Shown here piece by piece: positions 21,991 through 28,032 of a stretch of 28,032 nucleotides of DNA. The number at the start of each line of letters is the position of its first letter. The stretch's first letter is position 1. Origin of the DNA: Coprosoma sp963660615 (GTDB taxonomy: Bacteria > Bacillota_I > Bacilli_A > RF39 > UBA660); contig CAVKYE010000017.1 in the NCBI GenBank assembly GCA_963660615.1, forward strand, positions 1 to 28,032. Reading direction: 5' to 3'. Both the position numbers and the translations under genes were made by a program. The notes under the pieces are model-generated. The model saw only the letters and a list, made by a program, of their open reading frames with translations. It did not search any database and was not told where the DNA came from.

Positions 21991-21999
21991 GCCCTTTTA
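21979..21999 (+). terminator. Weak terminator overlapping the stop of the small head gene
   Basis: AAGGGC (21979-21984) pairs with GCCCTT (21991-21996) around GAATAA, which contains the stop codon; TTTTAT follows. Like the one after the portal gene, it spans a stop codon. Nearby TCACGTT/AACGTGA at 22000-22006/22035-22041 can form a 7-bp stem. Confidence 0.5.
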
Positions 22000-22058
22000 T
22001 CACGTTAGTAGTATATTTGGGTGCAACTCCTAAAAACGTGACTGAAATGGAGGAAAAT

Positions 22059-22364
22059 ATGAAAAATATAAAGGTAATAAGAAAGCCGGATATAACATTG
22101 TATCCAGCAATAGTTGTAAATAAAGATACAGTTTTTGAATTTGAAAACGATAATGTAAAACAGACACTTAAAAATTTGAAGTTTCATAGTGTTACTAACA
22201 TCAAAGAAGATAACTACAAAAGTAAATATATAACTGATATAAAACTGCAGGAAGGAGATATATTAGTATATGAAGCCGAAGATAGAGGCTATATAAAACC
22301 AGTAGAAGAGATGCAAAAAGTATCAGAAGCAATAGAAACGTTAGAGTATATCAAGGAGGTGTAA
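22059..22364 (+). CDS. Structural-region protein, unknown function
   Basis: A 101-residue protein, mostly beta-strand-rich with a short helical C-terminus. ATG at 22059 follows GGAGGAAAAT; the longer open frame to 22017 runs through a leader hairpin and has no ribosome site. The location between head genes and connector suggests a head completion component. Not recognised. Confidence 0.6.
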   Translation: MKNIKVIRKPDITLYPAIVVNKDTVFEFENDNVKQTLKNLKFHSVTNIKEDNYKSKYITDIKLQEGDILVYEAEDRGYIKPVEEMQKVSEAIETLEYIKEV

Positions 22365-22365
22365 T

Positions 22366-22905
22366 ATGACGTGGGAAGACTTAAGGTCAGAAACATTAAA
22401 ACTATTAGAAGAATATTCAGATAAGTATGATGAATTAACCGACGATGATGATATCGCGTTAAAAATTATACCTGCTACAAATAAGATATTATTTGAACTT
22501 GCTAGAACCAAAAAAATATTTGCAAGAGAACAAAGAACAGTAAACGAAAATGAAGCGTTGGACCTAAAAGACTTAGAAAGTTTTTACCAAGTAAAGAACA
22601 TTAGGGGGGTAGATTATAGCAGAGTAGGAACATACGTCACCTTTGAAGAAGATGGCGAAGCTACCATTTATTATTATAAATATCCAGAACTAATCACCGA
22701 AGATACAGAAGACGATTATACACTTGAACTTGATATGGATGCTTTAAATATTGCCCCAACAGGAATAGCAGGCACTATTTTAATGACAGACATATCTAAT
22801 CAATATGGAAAAGTATTCTCCAACAACTACGAACAAATGCTTGCTAGATTAGATAGTAGAGTAGGAACCGAGAGCTTAACGTTTGAAGGTGGTATAGATG
22901 TCTAG
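22366..22905 (+). CDS. Head-tail connector protein (P22 gp4-like)
   Basis: A 179-residue protein. Helical N-terminus (TWEDLRSETLKLLEEYSDKYDEL) and an ATNKILFELARTKK helix, then beta-rich core (ATIYYYKYPELIT) and a helical C-terminus (QYGKVFSNNYEQMLARLDSR). This arrangement fits adaptor proteins that extend the portal in short-tailed phages. It overlaps the next gene by eight bases. GGAGG precedes the start. Confidence 0.75.
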   Translation: MTWEDLRSETLKLLEEYSDKYDELTDDDDIALKIIPATNKILFELARTKKIFAREQRTVNENEALDLKDLESFYQVKNIRGVDYSRVGTYVTFEEDGEATIYYYKYPELITEDTEDDYTLELDMDALNIAPTGIAGTILMTDISNQYGKVFSNNYEQMLARLDSRVGTESLTFEGGIDV

Positions 22906-24937
22906 TAATAATAGCGTAGGTAGTGGAGCATATGCTGGTAGTTTAAGGCTTCGAAACTATAACAGTATTCGTGGTGTAGATTTTAGTCAAAGAAAAGACG
23001 AGGTATCTTCTTATCGTTCTCCAGATATGCTTAATATGTGGAAAAACTACCGTAATTCGAATGGATTATGTATAGAAACAAGACCAGGACTAGAATTAGT
23101 AAAGAAGTATGATGAACCAATAAACGGTTTTTATTTTTTTACTTATAATGGCACAAAGCATACCATTTTACACACAGGTACAAAACTATATGATGACGAT
23201 AAACTAGTCAGCGATGAACTATCAGATAATAAGAGTATTTTCTTTGTATATCAGACAAAACTATACATATTAGATACCATCCATTATTATGAGTATGATG
23301 GCACTGATTTAAAGGAAGTTATAGGTTATATTCCAACAACGACAATCAGTAGAGCACCTCTAGGCGGTGGTTCAACATATCAAGATGTAAATCTATTATC
23401 ACCATATAGAAAAAATAGTTTCTGTTCTGATGGTGAAACATTAGAATATCACCTTGATGTAGAAAGCTATGACGAGGATTACAATGTCATTATTCGCATC
23501 AATGATAAAGTTGTGGATAATTCTGAAAAGGTGCAAGTAACCGATAAAAATGGATATTTAAAATATAAAAAGACCGATACCGTTCATTATTGGTATGACG
23601 AAGAGAATAAAACACTTTATAATTCTGAGTATGATAAGTTAAACAGCGGAGAACTATATGATAAAAGAGGGTACGTAAAGTACAAAGATAGTAATAGCAA
23701 GATTTATTGGTATGATAAAACATATCAAGGATTATATGATACAGATGGTAATGCCGTAGACATAAAAGTGTCTACATTAACAAAAATAACCGATAATACT
23801 AAACTATCTGATTTAAGTAATATAACTGATTATCCATATACTGAAGATGCTACCAAAGGAGTAATTACTTTTTCTAGCCCAGTAGAAAAGCCAGATACAG
23901 ATGGCGAAGATAATGTAGTAATTCAGTTTAGAAGAACTGTAGAAGGATATAGAGAAAGAATTTCTAATTGTACTATGGTAGAAATATTTGATAACAGGGT
24001 ATTTTTCTCTGGCAATCCTAACTATCCAAATGTACTATGGCACTCATCACTAGATGACCCAACATATTGTAGTGATGTTGATTATTACGAAGAGGGCGTT
24101 AGTGATAGTGCTATCAAGGGTATAGTCGCTGGTAATAATGCTTTATGGGTAATGAAAGAGCCAAGCCAAACAAACACTACAATCTTTTATCATAATCCAA
24201 GTATTGATAGCTCGTATGGGAAAGTTTATCCGTCTTCTCATTCGTCTATATCTACTGGATGTTTAGGACAAGCAAGGAACTTTAGAGATACTATTGTATT
24301 CTTTAGTGATAAAGGTATGGAAGGAATAAGTAGCGATGTTACTACGGAACAAGTTATTACTCATATGAGTACTCTAATAGATAATAAACTATTAAACGAA
24401 ACAAACTACAAAAATATGATACTTACTGAATGGGAAGGTTATTTATTAGTAGCAATTGATAATCATATTTATTTGGCTGATGGAAGTGCTAAATGTACTA
24501 ATAACGACCATACAGAGTATGAATGGTTCTATTGGGAGTTTGATAACAATATAGAGATGTTATTTGAAAACGAAGGCATTATATATATGTGTATGAATAA
24601 TGCCTTTTACACATTAACTAATAAAAGTGAAGATAGAGAAATAAATTCTTACTTTACCACCATTGATGATGAGTTTGGTTTTCCACAAATGCAAAAGATA
24701 ACCAATAAAAGAGGTTGTGTTATTGATATAAACGGAACATCAGTAGATTTGTATATAAAAACAGATAAAACTGATTTCGAAAAGATAGATACCTTTAATA
24801 TAACCAAGGGAAGAATAATTCCTAAAATAAAAAGGAAAAAGTGGAAATCAATTCAATTGAAACTAGAGGCAACAAAGCCTTTTTATTTTTATTCTGCAAC
24901 CCTAGAAAGTTATATTACAAATTACCTAAAAAAATAG
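22898..24937 (+). CDS. Tail stabilisation-like protein
   Basis: A 679-residue protein beginning SSNNSVGSGAYAGSLRLRNY, then RGVDFSQRKDEVSSYRSPDM and GLCIETRPGLELV, a start typical of P22 gp10-like/stabilisation proteins in Gram-positive short-tailed phages, where the beta-propeller-rich body plugs the tail below the connector. Two similar segments (NGYLKYKKTDTVHYWYD around 222-238 and RGYVKYKDSNSKIYWYD around 258-274) suggest an inserted repeat domain. It overlaps the connector gene by eight bases. Confidence 0.75.
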   Translation: MSSNNSVGSGAYAGSLRLRNYNSIRGVDFSQRKDEVSSYRSPDMLNMWKNYRNSNGLCIETRPGLELVKKYDEPINGFYFFTYNGTKHTILHTGTKLYDDDKLVSDELSDNKSIFFVYQTKLYILDTIHYYEYDGTDLKEVIGYIPTTTISRAPLGGGSTYQDVNLLSPYRKNSFCSDGETLEYHLDVESYDEDYNVIIRINDKVVDNSEKVQVTDKNGYLKYKKTDTVHYWYDEENKTLYNSEYDKLNSGELYDKRGYVKYKDSNSKIYWYDKTYQGLYDTDGNAVDIKVSTLTKITDNTKLSDLSNITDYPYTEDATKGVITFSSPVEKPDTDGEDNVVIQFRRTVEGYRERISNCTMVEIFDNRVFFSGNPNYPNVLWHSSLDDPTYCSDVDYYEEGVSDSAIKGIVAGNNALWVMKEPSQTNTTIFYHNPSIDSSYGKVYPSSHSSISTGCLGQARNFRDTIVFFSDKGMEGISSDVTTEQVITHMSTLIDNKLLNETNYKNMILTEWEGYLLVAIDNHIYLADGSAKCTNNDHTEYEWFYWEFDNNIEMLFENEGIIYMCMNNAFYTLTNKSEDREINSYFTTIDDEFGFPQMQKITNKRGCVIDINGTSVDLYIKTDKTDFEKIDTFNITKGRIIPKIKRKKWKSIQLKLEATKPFYFYSATLESYITNYLKK

Positions 24938-24950
24938 GAAGGAGATATAA

Positions 24951-25901
24951 ATGGCAAGTACTACAAACGATTATCGTTTAACGAATGTTACTAACGAAAA
25001 GAACAATGCGTTAAATGATATGAATAATAAATATAATACGATGATAAGTGACAGTAATAGTTACTATCAAAACCTTATAAATGCATCAAAAGATTATCAA
25101 AATAAACAATCTCAAATACAACAAGAAAACACTAATTTTACTATCGAAAAATTAGAACAACAAAAAGCCAAACAAGAAAGAGATTATACAAAAGAACAAA
25201 AAGGTGCCTATACCGATTATGAGAAAGCAATCGATAAATACGGTGTAGGAGCCGAAGAAATGGCAAGTAAAGGTATGTCTAATACCGGTTATAGTGAAAC
25301 CTCAAAAATGACCGCCTTTAATACATATCAAAATAGGTATGCAACCGCAAGACAAAGTTATAACGATGCTATTTTGAACTATGATAACAGTATTAAAGAA
25401 GCAAGATTACAAAATAATTCTACACTAGCAGAAATTGCCTACAATTCACTTCAAAAACAATTGGAACTTTCACTTGAGGGATTTAAATATAAAAATGAAC
25501 TTATTCAACAACAATTTAGTAACAAAATGGATATTGAAAGTCTATATGAAACTAAATACAACAATGTATTAAGTCAAATAAATACCGAAAATGCTCTTGA
25601 AGAGGAAAAAAGACAGTTTAATGCTCAAATGGCGGCATCAAGGTCTAGTTCAAGTTCAAGTAGTCGTTCTAGTGGTAGTAGTGGTAGCAGCAGTGGAAGT
25701 AGTGATGAAACTCTTTCTGATAGTAGCAGTTCTTCTTCAAAAAGCGAAAGTAATATAAAAGTATTAAAAGTTGATAAAAATAATAAAAACAATGTAGTTG
25801 CAATTAGAGTAGGAAATGGTTGGGCTACATTTACAGGAACTAAAAAACAAATTAAAAAATGGGCAAAACAATATAGTGTTGATTTTTCAGGATATTTATA
25901 G
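24951..25901 (+). CDS. Coiled-coil internal/ejection-type virion protein
   Basis: A 316-residue protein. Residues 1-225 are mostly coiled coil with a central VGAEEMASKGMSNTGYSETS motif and YQNRYATARQSYNDAI, a pattern found in unnamed virion proteins of Bacillota phages. A very Ser-rich linker (about 230-265) leads to a small alpha-beta C-terminal domain ending WAKQYSVDFSGYL. Position after the tail gene and before a huge hydrophobic protein matches P22 ejection proteins. Function is by analogy. Confidence 0.65.
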   Translation: MASTTNDYRLTNVTNEKNNALNDMNNKYNTMISDSNSYYQNLINASKDYQNKQSQIQQENTNFTIEKLEQQKAKQERDYTKEQKGAYTDYEKAIDKYGVGAEEMASKGMSNTGYSETSKMTAFNTYQNRYATARQSYNDAILNYDNSIKEARLQNNSTLAEIAYNSLQKQLELSLEGFKYKNELIQQQFSNKMDIESLYETKYNNVLSQINTENALEEEKRQFNAQMAASRSSSSSSSRSSGSSGSSSGSSDETLSDSSSSSSKSESNIKVLKVDKNNKNNVVAIRVGNGWATFTGTKKQIKKWAKQYSVDFSGYL

Positions 25902-25912
25902 GTGGTGATTAA

Positions 25913-28032
25913 ATGGCAAAAAAGAAAAAAGGTTTAGAAGCTTTAAAACAGGATTTAGAAAATGGCATGTTTCAAAACCCGTATGCCACAAATTTAAGCA
26001 AAAAAGTGAATGCTAATAATACAAAAAATAATGCTACTCAAAACAATACTAAAGTAACAACAAATACTGTATTTAATACCAAACCAAATGTCGATGGCTA
26101 TACTGACACAGGTAAAACATTAGGACAATATAGTAAAGTAGATTATAATAATCGTAAAAATTGGAAAGTTTATTCTAAAGACAATAAATTTTATTTTTAT
26201 AATGAAAAGTCTAAAAAATATGAAATGATAACTAACAACACTAATAACGAAATGAAAAGTGCTGACAGTATCAAGAAAACCAATAATAAACAAGATAAAA
26301 CAAATAATATTGCTAATGGTACGCCATTTAATGAAAAAAACACTAAATCAGATATTGCAAGTGGTAAAATCCAAGATAAACAAAAGAATGCAAATACATC
26401 TACAACTGCAAATACAAATGTCGATAAGAATAATCAAGCAAAAAAACAATTAAGTATTGAAAATCAAATTAGGCTTGACACATCAGGGCTTACTGGCAAT
26501 GAATATAACAGTTATGCTGGTGAATTAAAAGCCAAACAAGACAAGGAATATCAGGAAAAAATAGATAAATATGCTAATAATGGTACGACTCTTGATAAAA
26601 TCAAAAATAATTTAGGAAAAGTAGGTAATTCTATTGATAGTACAGTAACTACTACTGGATATATTTTAAATAAGGGTGGAATAAAAGGAACGGAAGCGCT
26701 ACTTGATGCTGGTGCATCAATAGTTTCTGCAGGTGCTGATAAATTAGGCAATGAAAGTTTAAGCAAACAATTAAGTGATTATGCTAAACAAGATAGAACT
26801 CAAAAAGTAACTGCTCCTTCTTTGGCACAGTCTATGAAATTATCCTCTGCTGAAAATAATACTTTTATAAAAAGAGATAATCTAGCAGGAAAAGTAGTGG
26901 AAAACATTGGACAAATGATACCAACATTATTAGCTGGTGGTGTTGTAGGTAAAGGTGCCGCATACACTATTACTGGACTTACAGGGCTTGGAATGGGTAG
27001 TGAAGAAGCTCTACAGTCAGGAGCTAATATAGATAAAGCCACATTATATGGTATCGCAAACGGAGCTACCGAAATAGCAACCGAATGGCTTACAGGTGGA
27101 ATACCAGGTTTAAAAGGAACTATGGGCGGTGGTATTGATAAACTAGTCGCTAAAGGTTTAGGACAAGAAAGTTTAGACCAAGTAAGTAAATCACTGGCAA
27201 AATCTATAATTAAAAGTGGATATAAAGTAGTTGGTGAAGGTGCGGAAGAAGCCTTATCAGAAATGATAAATCCATTAATTAAAAATCTAACATATAGCCA
27301 CGATGAAAAAATAGATTGGAACAATGTCGTTGAAAGCGCCATAATCGGTGGAATTGCCGGAGGTATATTGAACGCTCCTTCTTCTATTGCGGATGCCAAA
27401 GGTGCCATTAATAATCAAAAAAATGGGGGCTTAACCACAAACGAAAAAGCGGTATTAGATAATGTTATTCAAACAAGACTTTCAAAGGAAGCCGAAGGAA
27501 AACAGTTATCAGAAGAAGATAAAACTACTTTGAAAAATCAGATAGCAACCGAAACTATGGAAGACTTACAAAACGGAAATATCAGTATTGATAGTATCGA
27601 AAGTGCTTTAGGTGGAGAAACATATCAGAATTATAAACAACTAGAAGACCAAAAAAGCGACTTAGAAAATCAGCTTAACGAATTAGGCAGTAAGAAAATG
27701 TCTGATATGACTCTAACCGAATATAATTCTATAAATAAAAAGATAAACGACTTAGAGAAACAAATGTCTGAAATCAATACAGAACCATATCGTTACCAAT
27801 TAAATCAAGAAATGGCGCAAAAAATACAAAATGATAGCCTATTACAAAAGAGTTTTGAAGAATATGGTAAAAGTACAAGAAAATTTATATATCAACCAAA
27901 CTCCAAAGATAGTGATTTAGCTAAAAATGTATACAAGAGTGCCGAAATTATGAACGATACCACTAAAGCTCATAACCTAGCTGATATGGTAGCCAAAATA
28001 TCAAACGATACAGGAATAAAGTATGAATTTAC
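25913..28032 (+). CDS. Large internal/ejection-type virion protein, 3' end beyond window
   Basis: At least 706 residues, open at the window edge. N-terminal about 200 residues are low-complexity Asn/Lys/Thr. Several small-residue-rich hydrophobic stretches follow (VVENIGQMIPTLLAGGVVGK, AIIGGIAGGILNAPSS), then coiled coil (LEDQKSDLENQLNELGSKK). The visible end (NDTTKAHNLADMVAKISNDT, then GIKYEF) resembles a segment that in similar huge phage proteins precedes a zinc-peptidase-like (HExxH) domain; that domain is not seen here. GGTGGTGATT precedes the ATG. Membrane-penetrating ejection protein is the best guess. Confidence 0.6.
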   Translation, partial: MAKKKKGLEALKQDLENGMFQNPYATNLSKKVNANNTKNNATQNNTKVTTNTVFNTKPNVDGYTDTGKTLGQYSKVDYNNRKNWKVYSKDNKFYFYNEKSKKYEMITNNTNNEMKSADSIKKTNNKQDKTNNIANGTPFNEKNTKSDIASGKIQDKQKNANTSTTANTNVDKNNQAKKQLSIENQIRLDTSGLTGNEYNSYAGELKAKQDKEYQEKIDKYANNGTTLDKIKNNLGKVGNSIDSTVTTTGYILNKGGIKGTEALLDAGASIVSAGADKLGNESLSKQLSDYAKQDRTQKVTAPSLAQSMKLSSAENNTFIKRDNLAGKVVENIGQMIPTLLAGGVVGKGAAYTITGLTGLGMGSEEALQSGANIDKATLYGIANGATEIATEWLTGGIPGLKGTMGGGIDKLVAKGLGQESLDQVSKSLAKSIIKSGYKVVGEGAEEALSEMINPLIKNLTYSHDEKIDWNNVVESAIIGGIAGGILNAPSSIADAKGAINNQKNGGLTTNEKAVLDNVIQTRLSKEAEGKQLSEEDKTTLKNQIATETMEDLQNGNISIDSIESALGGETYQNYKQLEDQKSDLENQLNELGSKKMSDMTLTEYNSINKKINDLEKQMSEINTEPYRYQLNQEMAQKIQNDSLLQKSFEEYGKSTRKFIYQPNSKDSDLAKNVYKSAEIMNDTTKAHNLADMVAKISNDTGIKYEF

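Noticed and set aside
26551..27408. - strand open frames of 71 and 202 codons inside the last gene
   Set aside because: They are shadows of the long + strand frame starting at 25913, with proline/serine-rich antisense composition and no ribosome site.

Overview
The window looks like the left end of an integrated, temperate, short-tailed (P22-like) phage in the chromosome of a low-GC Gram-positive bacterium (Bacillota). Evidence for that host type: strongly AT-rich DNA with A/T-ending codons, AGGAGG-type ribosome sites before most genes, normal use of TAA/TAG/TGA as stops, and tRNA genes that all encode their CCA ends. The species cannot be named from the sequence. The phage right end is not in the window; the last gene runs off the edge.

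Layout. (1) 1-1085: host tRNA cluster, all + strand: Tyr (5' end cut), Gln, Lys, then a strong promoter and Leu, Ser, initiator Met, Asp, Phe, Arg, Pro, closed by a Rho-independent terminator. (2) 1086-4445, mostly - strand: lysogeny arm with a tyrosine integrase facing the tRNA-Pro gene, a membrane-anchored Mrr-like nuclease, and a CI/LexA-type repressor. A + strand promoter, two hairpins and a terminator between integrase and nuclease look like a small RNA gene of about 80 nt. (3) 4413-6660: immunity switch (perfect 30-bp operator, divergent promoters), Cro-like protein, several tiny proteins, and two - strand islands (a winged-helix/membrane protein and a 176-residue membrane protein). (4) 6661-6835: C-rich, G-poor leader and a 27-bp-armed hairpin just before the replication operon.

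(5) 6850-15036: early operon, tightly packed and often with ATGA overlaps: replication protein, ERF annealing protein, YqaJ exonuclease, SSB, NinB-like protein, HNH protein, RusA resolvase, MazG-like pyrophosphatase, many small unknown proteins, an RNA-ligase-like nucleotidyltransferase and a late-regulator-like HTH protein. (6) 15037-15742: about 700 bases with no gene but many nested perfect stems, ending in a terminator directly before the small terminase gene. This is the best candidate for an undescribed system: a large structured phage RNA comparable in size and setting to the ROOL/GOLLD classes. (7) 15766-28032: late genes: terminase small and large subunits, portal, scaffold, major capsid protein, head-tail connector, tail stabilisation-like protein, a coiled-coil ejection-type protein, and a very large incomplete internal/ejection-type protein.

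The genes work together as a standard temperate circuit: the repressor and probably the nuclease are expressed in the lysogen from a promoter embedded in the operator. On induction the rightward operon replicates and recombines DNA. Its last gene probably switches on the structured-RNA/terminase/virion block.
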